Assembly (NCBI RefSeq): GCF_030159855.1
Contig: NZ_BSNG01000001.1
Coordinates: 806,001 to 870,000, forward strand
From: Devosia yakushimensis
GTDB taxonomy: Bacteria > Pseudomonadota > Alphaproteobacteria > Rhizobiales > Devosiaceae
Direction of reading: 5' to 3'
Length of the DNA stretch: 64,000 nt
The position numbers were made by a program, and so were the translations under genes. The notes under the pieces were generated by a model. The model had not been told where the DNA came from. It ran no database searches and was given only the letters and a program-made list of their open reading frames with translations. How positions within the stretch are numbered: the stretch's first letter is position 1; each line of letters begins with the position of its first letter. Below, one piece after another: positions 16,415 to 25,868 of this stretch.

Positions 16415-17188
16415 TTGAAGACCATGCAGATCGATCGCCGCATTACCAATGGCCTGGCCTGGGCCGGTGCCCTTCTCGTCGTCGGAATTCCGGTAGCGGA
16501 TTTGTTGTCTGCTCAATTGCTTGGCGGCCGGGAAACGGCCGCGCAGGTTGCCGTCATCGAGCCGGTTGCGCCGGTTCCCGCGCCGGCTTCCCAGCGTCCC
16601 GAGCAGGTGGCTGAGACAGCGCCGGCCAAGCCCGTGCAGGTGGCGGAAGCCGCCGCCAAGCCCGCTCCCAACGCGTCCGACCCGCTCAATGCCTATGTGC
16701 AATCGGGCCGCAAGCTGCCCAGCTATATTTCTGATGCGCCTGCGGAAACGGCCCCGGCCGCAACGCCCGCGCCTGCGACGGCCGCTACCGAGCCCGCGGG
16801 TCCCCCGGTCACCGCTCCTGCACCGGTCGCGACCGATCCGATAGAGGTTGCGTCCCTGCCGCCCGGGAAGATCGCGCCCGTGCCCATGCCGCTTTCCATG
16901 CGGCCGAAGCCGATGGCCGCTCGTGCCCCCTCACCATCTGAGCAGGTCATTATTCCACCTTCCGTCAGCCAGCCCGCGCCGCCTGTCGCGGTCACAGCGC
17001 GCGATCTCGAAGATTGGGAAAGCGGCCCGCTGTCCGAATTCCTGGAGCGTCGCCAGCAACAGGGCGGGGTCCAGCGCGATGATTATCGTCCGGGTGGGTT
17101 TTTTCTAGACCAGGTCCCGGTGCCGCAGGCCTATGACCGTTATGTCGGTCCGATCGACGAACCGATTTTCCTGCCGTTCACCAATTGA
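16415..17188 (+). CDS. Membrane-anchored Pro/Ala-rich protein of unknown function
   Basis: A 257-residue protein with one N-terminal hydrophobic segment (ITNGLAWAGALLVVGIPVADLLSAQLL). A long Ala/Pro/Val-rich region of about 130 residues follows that looks disordered and could span the periplasm. The C-terminus is more ordered and conserved-looking (DLEDWESGPLSEFLERRQQQ ... YDRYVGPIDEPIFLPFTN). The frame opens with TTG at 16415; the ATG at 16424 is the alternative start, and neither has a strong ribosome site. I do not recognise the family. The 180-bp gap upstream shows a GC-rich stem near 16265-16290 but no clear terminator. Confidence 0.65.
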   Translation: MKTMQIDRRITNGLAWAGALLVVGIPVADLLSAQLLGGRETAAQVAVIEPVAPVPAPASQRPEQVAETAPAKPVQVAEAAAKPAPNASDPLNAYVQSGRKLPSYISDAPAETAPAATPAPATAATEPAGPPVTAPAPVATDPIEVASLPPGKIAPVPMPLSMRPKPMAARAPSPSEQVIIPPSVSQPAPPVAVTARDLEDWESGPLSEFLERRQQQGGVQRDDYRPGGFFLDQVPVPQAYDRYVGPIDEPIFLPFTN

Positions 17189-17227
17189 TGTAAGCTGGTA
17201 TGCGCGCCCGGCAATGGACCGGACGCG

Positions 17228-18049
17228 ATGGGGAGGATATGCTGGTCCAGCATATCACCCTTGGATTCCCCCATTGGTGGTCGCTTCGTGAAAGACGTCA
17301 CCATGCTGTGCTGCGTGCGCAAAGCTGAAGACAATCGAGACATCTGCCAGAAGCTGTCCCAGTTCCTGGGCTCGTTCAGCCAAAGAACGGGTCTGGTCGG
17401 CTCCATCGCCAATATACTTGATCCCGATACCTGGTTGCCGGGTGGACGGGATGCGGCCTTTACGCTCGCCCTCATTGCGCTGTCGGCAAAAATGGCGGTG
17501 GCTGACGGCATTGTGACTGCTTCGGAAATGCGCGCCTTCAATGCGACTGTCGAGGTCGCTCAGGGCCAGGAATCGCAGGTCGAGCGGCTGTTCAACCTCG
17601 CCAAGCAGGATGTTGCCGGCTACGAGAGCTATGCGCGCAAGATCGCACGCTTTTTTTCCGGCAGCCCCGACACGCTTGAGCATGTGCTCGATAGCCTGTT
17701 CTTCATCGCCACTGCCGATGGCATGGTGCATGAGGCCGAGCTTGATTACCTCAAGTCGGTGAGCGACATTTTCGGCTTCGACGATGTGCGGTTCGAGCAG
17801 ATGGCCAGCCAGCATGTCGTGTTGGCCGAAGGGGTTGATCCCTATGTCGTGCTGGGCCTCGCGCCCAATGCGCCGCCCGAGGAAGTGCGTCGGGTCTATC
17901 GCCTGCTGGTGTCCGAGCATCACCCCGACCGGTTGATCGCCAAGGGCGTTCCCGAGGAGCTGATCGACGTGGCGACGGCGCGCATGGCCTCGATCAATCT
18001 TGCCTATCAGGCCATCATCAAACCGAGGCCCGCGCCCTTGCTGGCTTGA
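17228..18049 (+). CDS. TerB-DnaJ (DjlA-like) co-chaperone
   Basis: A 273-residue protein. The middle (about 75-190) is a TerB-like helical domain (AAFTLALIALSAKMAVADGIVTASEMRAFNATVEV; LFFIATADGMVHEAELDYLKSVSDIFG) with its acidic D-G-x-V/I pairs. The C-terminus (about 200-268) is a J domain, VDPYVVLGLAPNAPPEEVRRVYRLLVSEHHPDRL, with the HPD motif that stimulates DnaK ATPase. The family resembles DjlA but no membrane anchor is visible. The N-terminal start is uncertain: the region before LDPDTWLPGGRDAAF is poorly conserved and Cys-rich (MLCCVRK), so an inner start such as the GTG in FVKDVTM is possible. It lies directly upstream of the RNase P RNA gene. Confidence 0.85.
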   Translation: MGRICWSSISPLDSPIGGRFVKDVTMLCCVRKAEDNRDICQKLSQFLGSFSQRTGLVGSIANILDPDTWLPGGRDAAFTLALIALSAKMAVADGIVTASEMRAFNATVEVAQGQESQVERLFNLAKQDVAGYESYARKIARFFSGSPDTLEHVLDSLFFIATADGMVHEAELDYLKSVSDIFGFDDVRFEQMASQHVVLAEGVDPYVVLGLAPNAPPEEVRRVYRLLVSEHHPDRLIAKGVPEELIDVATARMASINLAYQAIIKPRPAPLLA

Positions 18050-18078
18050 CGGCACCCCGTCTCTCCATCACAAACGCG

Positions 18079-18467
<389 letters not shown>

Positions 18468-18541
18468 TTACCTCTCCAATGCCGTACATGCGCGCTCGCG
18501 CCGGGTGGCGGTAGCGTTTGCCTCCATCCCAGCTCCCCACA

Positions 18542-18638
18542 ATCGCCTCCCTCGGGCTCGACCCGAGGGCCATTCTCCTCCGCACTAACGCATGTGCTTG
18601 CCAGGAGTGACCCTCGGGTCGAGCCCGAGGGAGGCGAT
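18542..18638. repeat. REP-like paired inverted repeat (family C)
   Basis: Left arm ATCGCCTCCCTCGGGCTCGA and onward pairs with a right arm ending GGGAGGCGAT; inner hairpins are CCCTCGGG/CCCGAGGG. The left arm is repeated almost exactly at 50711-50747. The element lies in the gap between rnpB and rsmH, the region that would normally hold the dcw promoter and mraZ. Confidence 0.85.
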
Positions 18639-18698
18639 GGTGATGGGCAAGGTTTTGAGCTTCCTCACGCACCATGTCATCCCGGCACCAAATGCCGG

Positions 18699-18768
18699 TA
18701 AATTTCCCGCCATCCCGAAATGGGAAACAGAATCTTAAACGTCCTTGGTCAAAGTGGCGGGAAGTTTA
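18699..18768. promoter_or_regulatory. Inverted repeat upstream of rsmH, possible dcw promoter region
   Basis: Arms TAAATTTCCCGCCA (18699-18712) and TGGCGGGAAGTTTA (18755-18768) are reverse complements with one mismatch, 42 bp apart, ending 37 bp before the rsmH start. GGGAA and its complement recur here, loosely like MraZ-type GTGGGA boxes but not matching them. The function is not established. The gap 18469-18805 otherwise holds the family C repeat and nothing coding that I accept. Confidence 0.4.
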
Positions 18769-18805
18769 CGAACCGGTCCCGGCCGGCAGTGGAGTAGTGG
18801 CCTTT

Positions 18806-19807
18806 ATGGGCAAGCGTTCCGTGCCCGAAACCAGCCCAAATGCTGGCCCGCATATCCCCGTCCTGTTGGACGAGGTGCTGGCTGCCTTCGCGCCGCTGGA
18901 GGGCAAGCGCATTGTCGATGGCACATTCGGGGCTGGTGGCTATTCGCGCGCTCTGCTCCAGGCCGGTGCCTCTGTCATCGCCATCGATCGCGACCCCAGC
19001 GTCAAACCCTTTGCCGATGCGCTGCTGGCCGAGTTTTCCGGCCGCTTCACCTTTGTTGCTGGTACGTTTTCCGAGCTGGATGCGCTGACCGCCGAGCATG
19101 GCTCGATCGATGGCGTCGTGCTCGATATCGGCGTTTCCTCCATGCAGCTGGACGAAGCCGAGCGCGGCTTTTCCTTCATGCGCGAGGGGCCGCTCGACAT
19201 GCGGATGAGCGGGGAGGGCGAAAGCGCCGCCGATCTGGTCAATGGGCTGGAGGCCGAGGCGCTGGCCAATCTGCTTTATGCTTTTGGCGAAGAGCGCAAA
19301 TCGCGCCGCATCGCCCAGTTCATCGTCGCCGCGCGCGAAACTGCACCGATTGAGACGACACTGGAACTGGCCCGCATCATCGAAAAGGCCATTGGCCGCA
19401 AGCCCGGTGATGCGCACCCCGCGACCCGCTCCTTCCAGGCGCTGCGCATTGCGGTCAATGCCGAGTTCGACCAATTGGTCGAGGGGCTGTTCGCCGCCGA
19501 GCGCCTGCTGGGCGAGGGGGGGCGGCTTGCTGTCATCACCTTTCATTCGCTGGAAGACCGCATCGTCAAACGCTTTTTCGATCCCGAAAAGGGCGGCCCG
19601 GCGCAATCGCGTCATCTGCCGCAGACCCAGGGCGAAGCCTTGCGCTGGATTGATGTCGCCAAGGCCAGAAAGCCGGGCGAGGCCGAGCTGAGCCGCAATC
19701 CGCGCGCCCGTTCGTCCATTCTGCGCGCCGGCACCCGTTCCGATGCGCCCGCGCGCGCCGTCAAATTCACCGGCCTTGGTGTGCCGGTGGTGAGGGGCGC
19801 GGCATGA
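18806..19807 (+). CDS. rsmH: 16S rRNA (cytosine(1402)-N(4))-methyltransferase
   Basis: A 333-residue protein that methylates N4 of C1402 in 16S rRNA. It has the family start PHIPVLLDEVLAAFAPLEGKRIVDGTFGAGGYSRALL, the SAM motif, VLDIGVSSMQLDEAERGFSFMREGPLDMRMS and ATRSFQALRIAVNAEFDQL, then AVITFHSLEDRIVKRFF. The ORF can run back to 18674, but that extension passes through the inverted repeat; the ATG at 18806 with GGAG upstream gives the normal N-terminus. It heads the dcw cluster; the usual mraZ is absent. It overlaps ftsL by four bases. Confidence 0.95.
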   Translation: MGKRSVPETSPNAGPHIPVLLDEVLAAFAPLEGKRIVDGTFGAGGYSRALLQAGASVIAIDRDPSVKPFADALLAEFSGRFTFVAGTFSELDALTAEHGSIDGVVLDIGVSSMQLDEAERGFSFMREGPLDMRMSGEGESAADLVNGLEAEALANLLYAFGEERKSRRIAQFIVAARETAPIETTLELARIIEKAIGRKPGDAHPATRSFQALRIAVNAEFDQLVEGLFAAERLLGEGGRLAVITFHSLEDRIVKRFFDPEKGGPAQSRHLPQTQGEALRWIDVAKARKPGEAELSRNPRARSSILRAGTRSDAPARAVKFTGLGVPVVRGAA

Positions 19808-20187
19808 TCCGCAATCTCAATATCATCCTGATTTTCACCAGCGTCATCATGCTGGCCGGCGTCTACACGCTCAAATTCTCCATCGAGCACACCGCCAGCG
19901 AGCGCACCGCCCTTGCCGCGCAGATCGAAAGCCAGGAGGGCGATCTGTCCCTGCTCAAGGCTGATTGGGCGGTGCTCAACCAGCCCGGCCACATCGATCC
20001 CATCGTCAAGCGCCATCAGGTGGCGCTGGCCATCGGGCCGGTGCAGCAGAAGCAGTTCGGTGCTTTCCAGGATATTCCCATGCGCCCCGTCAAGCCGAAC
20101 AATGCCGAGATGGACGCTCTGTTCCAGTCGCTCGAAGCGGGCATCGACCCCATCGATGCCATCCTTGAGCTTGAAGGGATCGAATAA
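19804..20187 (+). CDS. ftsL: Cell division protein FtsL
   Basis: A 127-residue bitopic protein. One N-terminal membrane segment (IRNLNIILIFTSVIMLAGVYTLKF) is followed by a heptad-like coiled coil (ERTALAAQIESQEGDLSLLKADWAVLNQP) and the short conserved patch HIDPIVKRH. FtsL forms a complex with FtsB and FtsQ at the septum and activates FtsWI. Identification rests on size, topology and position between rsmH and ftsI; its start overlaps rsmH (ATGA) and its stop shares one base with the ftsI start. Confidence 0.85.
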   Translation: MIRNLNIILIFTSVIMLAGVYTLKFSIEHTASERTALAAQIESQEGDLSLLKADWAVLNQPGHIDPIVKRHQVALAIGPVQQKQFGAFQDIPMRPVKPNNAEMDALFQSLEAGIDPIDAILELEGIE

Positions 20188-21899
20188 TGGCCGTTACCGC
20201 CGAAGACCTTTCCCCAACCATTGCCCTTGATGGCGGCCGCAAGATCCGCGGCAACCTAACCCAGGCGCGCATCCGCTGGATGGTGCTGGCGCTGGTGCTG
20301 GGCTTTGGCGCGGTCGGCGGGCGGCTGGTGCAATTGGGCATGGTGGTTCCCGATTCCACCATTGAAGGACAGGCGCGCGATGTCATCACCGCGACCCGCC
20401 CGCCGATCCTTGATCGCAACGGTCTCGAAATGGCCGTCGATATCCGCGTGCCCTCGCTCTATGCCGAGCCGCGCCGCATTATCGATGTCGAAGAGGCCGT
20501 CACCAAGATCCGCAGCGTGCTGCCCAATCTCAACGAGGCCTGGCTGCGCAATCGTCTCACCGGAGACAAGGGCTTCGTCTGGGTGCAGCGCGAGCTTTCT
20601 CCTGCCATTCAGGAACGCATCATGCGCCTGGGCATTCCGGGCGTGGAATTCCTCACCGAATCCAAGCGTTTCTACCCCGGCATGACCGAGGCCTCCCATA
20701 TTCTGGGATCGACCAATATCGACAATCAGGGCATTTCCGGCATCGAAAAACATATGGACGACGAGAACGTTGCCCTGTTGCAGGAGCTGGGCCTGGCCCG
20801 CGGCAATGCCCTTGCGCCGGTCGAACTCTCGGTCGACATGCGGGTGCAGCATGTCATGCATGAGCAATTGGTGGATGCCATGTCGCGCTACCAGGCCATC
20901 GCTGCCGCCGGGGTCATGGTCGATATCCATACCGGCGAAATCATCGCCCTGGCCTCGTTGCCCGATTTCAACCCCAACGATCCCAAGACCGCGCTGGTCA
21001 AGGACACGTTCAACCGCATCACCTCCGGCATTTTCGAGCCGGGCTCGATTTTCAAAACTGTCACCATGGCCGGCGCGCTCGACAGCGGCGCGGTCAAGAT
21101 GACCGACCAGTTCGATGCTCGCTTCGGCGTTCGCTTCGGCCGCTTCACCATCGACGATTTTCACGGCAAGCACCGCATTCTCGCCTTGCCGGAAGTCTAT
21201 AAATTCTCGTCCAATATCGGCACGATCCGCGTTATGCAGGCCATGGGCAAGGAAAACTTCCGGGCCTTTCTCAGCAGGATGGGGTTCGACCAGCGCGTGT
21301 CGTTCGAACTGCCCGAAATGCGGCTCCCTAGCGTGCCCAAGGATTTCTCGGAAGTCGGTGCCGCCACAGCCTCGTTCGGGCATGGTCTGTCGGTATCCCC
21401 GCTGCACATGGTCACGGCCTATTCCGCCTTCGTCAATGGCGGCAATTACATCGCGCCCACGCTGTACAAGCGCAGCGAAGCCGAAGCCGAACTGCTCTAT
21501 CGCCGGGTGATCCAGCCCGAAACCAGCGCCAATATCCGCGCCCTCATGCGCCTTAACGCGATCGGTCAGGGCGGTTCGGGTTCGCAGATGAATAAGGCGG
21601 CCCTCGGCTATCGCGTCGGCGGCAAGACCGGCACGGCCGAAAAGGTCGTTGACGGGCGTTATTCTTCCAGCAAGGTCACCAACTTTTTCGCCTCGGCCTT
21701 CCCGCTGGATAATCCGCAATATGCCATGGTCATCATGGTCGATGAGCCCAAGGCGGAAAATCCGCAATCGGGCACAACGGCGGGCTGGAACGCCGGCACC
21801 GTTACCGGCCGCATTGTGCAGCGCGTTGCGCCAATGCTCGGAATTGCGCCCGATTTCTCTCCGATCATCGACGACTTCGTCCCTACCGCTTATCGCTGA
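20187..21899 (+). CDS. ftsI: Septal peptidoglycan transpeptidase FtsI (PBP3)
   Basis: A 570-residue class B penicillin-binding protein. It has an N-terminal membrane helix (ARIRWMVLALVLGFGAVGGRLVQLG), a PBP dimerisation domain starting at IEGQARDVITATRPPILDRNGLEMA, and a transpeptidase domain. Active-site motifs are SIFK (Ser287), SSN (341-343) and KTGT (Lys480). It cross-links septal peptidoglycan together with FtsW. It is preceded by ftsL and followed 20 bp later by murE. Confidence 0.96.
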   Translation: MAVTAEDLSPTIALDGGRKIRGNLTQARIRWMVLALVLGFGAVGGRLVQLGMVVPDSTIEGQARDVITATRPPILDRNGLEMAVDIRVPSLYAEPRRIIDVEEAVTKIRSVLPNLNEAWLRNRLTGDKGFVWVQRELSPAIQERIMRLGIPGVEFLTESKRFYPGMTEASHILGSTNIDNQGISGIEKHMDDENVALLQELGLARGNALAPVELSVDMRVQHVMHEQLVDAMSRYQAIAAAGVMVDIHTGEIIALASLPDFNPNDPKTALVKDTFNRITSGIFEPGSIFKTVTMAGALDSGAVKMTDQFDARFGVRFGRFTIDDFHGKHRILALPEVYKFSSNIGTIRVMQAMGKENFRAFLSRMGFDQRVSFELPEMRLPSVPKDFSEVGAATASFGHGLSVSPLHMVTAYSAFVNGGNYIAPTLYKRSEAEAELLYRRVIQPETSANIRALMRLNAIGQGGSGSQMNKAALGYRVGGKTGTAEKVVDGRYSSSKVTNFFASAFPLDNPQYAMVIMVDEPKAENPQSGTTAGWNAGTVTGRIVQRVAPMLGIAPDFSPIIDDFVPTAYR

Positions 21900-21919
21900 A
21901 ATCCAGAAGGGTTCATCGC

Positions 21920-23365
21920 TTGTCGCTTAGCGTAACACAGCTGCTTGAAGGCTCCGGCGCCCGCCCCAAAAAGGGCCTGGGCGCCGTTTTCGGTCTCAAT
22001 TCCGATAGCCGGCGGATCGAACCGGGCGATATCTTCTTTGCCCTGCCGGGCACCCATTCGCATGGCAATGACCATGTCGAGGAAGCCGTGCGGCGCGGTG
22101 CGCTCGCCATTATCAGCGATATCGCCCCGGTGGGCGATCCCGGCGTGCCGGTGGTGCTGGTCAAGGATGTGCGTGCCGCCTATGCCCGCGCCGCCTCGCG
22201 CATTTTCGAGCCGCAGCCGGAAATCACCGTCGCTGTCACCGGCACCAATGGCAAGACATCGGTCGCTTCCTTCGTGCGGCAGATCTGGACCTATGCCGGC
22301 ATTCCTGGCGCCAGCATCGGCACGATCGGCGTTGAAACAGCCAATCGTCTGATCGAGGGGGGCCTCACCACCCCCGATTCCCGCACGCTGCATCAATCCA
22401 TGCGGGCCCTCAAGGCGCAAGGCATCAACCATGTGGCGCTGGAAGCCTCCAGCCATGGGCTCGACCAGCGCCGGCTCGATGGCATTCATTTCGAGGCCGT
22501 GGCCTTCACCAATCTCAGCCGCGACCATCTCGACTATCACGCCGATATGGACGAATACCGCAACGCCAAGCTGCGTCTCTTTACCGACCTTCTGGTCGAT
22601 AGCGGCCCGGCCGTGGTCAATGTCGACGATCCCGAGCACGAGCCCTTCATGTTCGCCGCGCTCAGCGCCAGCGCGACGCTGCTGACGGTCGGGCGCGAGG
22701 GCGCCTATATCGAAATCCTCTCCATCGAGCCGGAGGGCTATGGCCAGCGCGTGCAAGTGCGCCATGTCGGGGAGAAGCTGAGCTTCCACCTGCCGCTGAC
22801 CGGCGAGTTCCAGGTGTCCAATGCCCTGATTGCGGCTGCCCTGGCCATGTCGAGCGGCGTCGACAAGGCCCAGGCCTTCCCGGCGCTGTCCGAACTGGTC
22901 GGCGCCAAGGGGCGGCTCGAACTGGTTGCCGAGCACAATGGCGCGGCGGTGTTTGTCGATTATTCCCACAAGCCGGGAGCGCTGGAATCTGCGCTTGCCT
23001 CGCTTCGGCCCTATGCCAAGGGAAAGTTGCGCGTGGTCTTCGGGGCCGGCGGCGACCGGGACAAGGGCAAGCGGCCGATGATGGGCGAGGTCGCCCAGCG
23101 CATGGCCGATGATGTCATTGTCACCGACGACAATCCGCGCACCGAGGACCCGGCGACCATCCGTTCGGAAATCATGGCCGCCGCAAAAGGGGCGCGGGAA
23201 ATCGGCGACCGCAGGGAAGCCATTATCGCTGCCGTCAAATCGCTGCAGCCGGGTGATGTTCTGCTGGTTGCGGGCAAGGGCCACGAGGACTACCAGATCG
23301 TCGGCACGACCAAGCATCATTTTTCCGACCATGAAGTGGTGGCGGAGGCAATCAAGGGGCTCTGA
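21920..23365 (+). CDS. murE: UDP-MurNAc-tripeptide synthetase (meso-diaminopimelate ligase)
   Basis: The 481-residue Mur ligase adds meso-diaminopimelate to UDP-MurNAc-L-Ala-D-Glu in the cytoplasm. The ATP-binding loop is TGTNGKTS (Lys112). The motif DNPR (404-407) is the signature of the diaminopimelate-specific enzymes, so the peptidoglycan should be of the meso-DAP type. The start is TTG at 21920, with AGAAGG nine bases upstream. Its stop overlaps the murF start by one base (TGATGG). Confidence 0.96.
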   Translation: MSLSVTQLLEGSGARPKKGLGAVFGLNSDSRRIEPGDIFFALPGTHSHGNDHVEEAVRRGALAIISDIAPVGDPGVPVVLVKDVRAAYARAASRIFEPQPEITVAVTGTNGKTSVASFVRQIWTYAGIPGASIGTIGVETANRLIEGGLTTPDSRTLHQSMRALKAQGINHVALEASSHGLDQRRLDGIHFEAVAFTNLSRDHLDYHADMDEYRNAKLRLFTDLLVDSGPAVVNVDDPEHEPFMFAALSASATLLTVGREGAYIEILSIEPEGYGQRVQVRHVGEKLSFHLPLTGEFQVSNALIAAALAMSSGVDKAQAFPALSELVGAKGRLELVAEHNGAAVFVDYSHKPGALESALASLRPYAKGKLRVVFGAGGDRDKGKRPMMGEVAQRMADDVIVTDDNPRTEDPATIRSEIMAAAKGAREIGDRREAIIAAVKSLQPGDVLLVAGKGHEDYQIVGTTKHHFSDHEVVAEAIKGL

Positions 23366-24756
23366 TGGCACATCTCTTTTCGGTCCAGGCCCTGCTGGCC
23401 GCCACGGGCGGCCGCGCCGAAGCGGTGACCGGAGAGGCCATTGGCTCGATCTCCATCGACTCCCGGGAGCTTGGCCCGGACGCGCTCTTCGTCGCCATCA
23501 AGGGCGACCGGTTCGATGGCCATGACTTCGTCGAAACCGCGCTGGCCAATGGCGCGGTCGCCGCGCTGGTCTCCGAGGGGAAAGGCGAGGGCCCCGGCCG
23601 CATTATCGTGCCCGATGCCCTGGAGGGCCTGTGCGATATCGCCATTGCCAGCCGCGAACGCAGCCGCGCGGTGATCGTGGGTGTCACCGGCAGCGTCGGC
23701 AAGACCACGACCAAGGAAGCCATTCGCACCGTGTTCGAAGCGGCCGGACAGACCCATGCCTCGATCAAGAGCTTCAACAATCACTGGGGCGTGCCGCTGA
23801 TGCTGGCCCGCATGCCCGAGGCGACGCAGTTCGGCGTGTTCGAAATGGGCATGAACGCCCCCGACGAAATCCGCCCGCTCAGCCAATTGGTGCGGCCCCA
23901 TATCGCCGTCATCACCACGATCGCGGCCGCCCATCTCGAGGCCTTCGGCTCGCTTGACGGCATTGCCGCCGCCAAGGCCGAGATTTTCGAGGGGCTGGAG
24001 CCGGGCGGCACGGCCGTCCTCAATGCCGATCATCCCCAGACCCAGTTCCTGCTCGATGCGGCAGCGGCGGGTGTCGCCAATATCGTCACCTATGGGTTCG
24101 GGCGGGGCTGCGATTGGCAGATCATCGATGTGCAATCGACCGCCGATCACAGCTTTGCCACGGTGCTGCATGGCGGCCAGCGCCATGCGCTGGTGCTCAA
24201 CGTGCCTGGCCGGCACATGCTGGCCAATGCCGTTGCAGCCATGGCCGTGGGCTATATCGCCGGCGTCGAGCCCGCTGTGGCGCTGCGCGCCCTGGCCGGC
24301 TTTGGCGCCCAGCCGGGCAGGGGGCAGCGCCTCGTGCTGGGCCCCTCCGAGAAGCCGCTGGTGCTGACCGATGAAAGCTACAATGCCAATACGGCAGCCA
24401 TGACCGCGGCCCTCGATGTCTTTGCCATGCAAACCGCCCCGGGCGGCCGCAAGGTGCTGATCCTGGGCGATATGCTCGAGCTGGGCGAACAGGGGCCGGC
24501 CCTTCATGCCAGCCTCAAGAACGCCGTGATCAGCTCCGGCGCCGAACGCATCTATCTTGTCGGCGGCAATATGACGGCCCTGGCCGAGGCGCTGGGTGCG
24601 GACCGGGTTGCCGCCCACGCAAAAACCACTGCGGATATCGCGGACATCGTGCTCAACGATCTTGCCTATGGCGACGCGGTTATGGTCAAAGGGTCCAACG
24701 GCGTGGGGCTGTCGGGCATCGTGGAAAAGATCCGCAGCAAGTTCTCCGGAACGTAA
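23365..24756 (+). CDS. murF: UDP-MurNAc-tripeptide--D-Ala-D-Ala ligase
   Basis: The 463-residue Mur ligase adds D-Ala-D-Ala to the tripeptide, completing the UDP-MurNAc-pentapeptide. Visible motifs are SIDSRELGPDALFVAIKGDRFDGHDF, the ATP loop GVTGSVGKTTTKEA, SFNNHWGVPL, FEMGMNAPDEI and LTDESYNANTAAMTAAL. It is tightly coupled to murE and followed after 26 bp by mraY. Confidence 0.96.
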   Translation: MAHLFSVQALLAATGGRAEAVTGEAIGSISIDSRELGPDALFVAIKGDRFDGHDFVETALANGAVAALVSEGKGEGPGRIIVPDALEGLCDIAIASRERSRAVIVGVTGSVGKTTTKEAIRTVFEAAGQTHASIKSFNNHWGVPLMLARMPEATQFGVFEMGMNAPDEIRPLSQLVRPHIAVITTIAAAHLEAFGSLDGIAAAKAEIFEGLEPGGTAVLNADHPQTQFLLDAAAAGVANIVTYGFGRGCDWQIIDVQSTADHSFATVLHGGQRHALVLNVPGRHMLANAVAAMAVGYIAGVEPAVALRALAGFGAQPGRGQRLVLGPSEKPLVLTDESYNANTAAMTAALDVFAMQTAPGGRKVLILGDMLELGEQGPALHASLKNAVISSGAERIYLVGGNMTALAEALGADRVAAHAKTTADIADIVLNDLAYGDAVMVKGSNGVGLSGIVEKIRSKFSGT

Positions 24757-24782
24757 ACCCAGCCAACAAGGACCCTTCCTTC

Positions 24783-25868
24783 ATGCTCTATTTTCTTGGT
24801 CAGCTGGGTGACGCGGTCTCGGCCTTCAACGTCTTCCGCTACATCACCTTCCGCACGGCGGGGGCGGTGGTCACCGCGCTGTTCTTCGTCTTCCTGTTTG
24901 GCCCGGCCATGATCAACGGGCTGCGCCTGCGCCAGGGCAAGGGCCAGCCGATCCGCGAAGATGGGCCGCAGGGGCACCTCCTGACCAAAAAGGGCACGCC
25001 CACCATGGGCGGGCTGATGATCCTTTCGGGCGCGGTGTTTTCGACCCTGCTCTGGTCCAATCTCACCAATGGCTATGTCTGGGTGGTGCTGTTCGTCACC
25101 GTGGGCTTCGGCGCCATCGGCTTTTACGACGACTATCTCAAGGTCAAGCGCATGAGCCACAAGGGGTTTGGCGGCAAGCAGCGCCTGGCCCTTGAAGCCC
25201 TGATCGGCGCCATTGCCTGCTACGCCATTTCCCAGCTTGGCCCCGAGCCCTATGCCAGTTCGCTCCTTTTCCCCTTCGTCAAAGGGCTGGCGGTCGATCT
25301 GGGCTATTTCTTCATTCTGTTCGGCGGCTTCGTCATCATGGCGGCCGGCAATTCGGTGAACCTCACCGATGGCCTCGATGGTCTCGCCATCGTCCCCGTC
25401 ATGGTCGCCGCCGCCTGTTTCGCGTTGATTGCCTATCTGGTCGGTAGCGTGAATTTCTCCGATTATCTGCTGCTGAACTATGTCCCGGGCACCGGCGAGC
25501 TCTCGGTGGTCTGCGGCGCGCTGATCGGCGCGGGCCTGGGCTTCCTCTGGTTCAACGCTCCGCCGGCACAGATCTTCATGGGCGATACCGGTTCGCTCGC
25601 CCTGGGTGGCGCGCTCGGCTCCATCGCCGTCGCCACCAAGCACGAAATCGTGTTGGCGATCATTGGCGGGCTCTTCGTGCTCGAAACCGTTTCGGTGATC
25701 GTGCAGGTCGCTTCGTTCCGGCTTACCGGCAAGCGCGTGTTCCGCATGGCGCCGATCCACCACCATTTCGAGCATCTCGGCTGGACCGAAAGCCAGGTGG
25801 TGATCCGCTTCTGGATCATCTCCTTCGTCCTCGCCCTGATCGGGCTGAGCTCGCTCAAGCTGCGCTAA
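24783..25868 (+). CDS. mraY: Phospho-MurNAc-pentapeptide translocase
   Basis: A 361-residue integral membrane enzyme with about ten membrane segments that transfers phospho-MurNAc-pentapeptide to undecaprenyl phosphate, giving lipid I. It has the conserved TKKGTPTMGGLMIL, GFYDDYLKV (the DDD-region aspartates), NSVNLTDGLDGLAI, FMGDTGSLALGG and MAPIHHHFEHLGW motifs. RBS AAGGACC lies upstream. It is the last gene before the sigma/anti-sigma insertion; its stop overlaps the stop of the converging rskA by four bases. murD does not follow it, as it usually does. Confidence 0.96.
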   Translation: MLYFLGQLGDAVSAFNVFRYITFRTAGAVVTALFFVFLFGPAMINGLRLRQGKGQPIREDGPQGHLLTKKGTPTMGGLMILSGAVFSTLLWSNLTNGYVWVVLFVTVGFGAIGFYDDYLKVKRMSHKGFGGKQRLALEALIGAIACYAISQLGPEPYASSLLFPFVKGLAVDLGYFFILFGGFVIMAAGNSVNLTDGLDGLAIVPVMVAAACFALIAYLVGSVNFSDYLLLNYVPGTGELSVVCGALIGAGLGFLWFNAPPAQIFMGDTGSLALGGALGSIAVATKHEIVLAIIGGLFVLETVSVIVQVASFRLTGKRVFRMAPIHHHFEHLGWTESQVVIRFWIISFVLALIGLSSLKLR

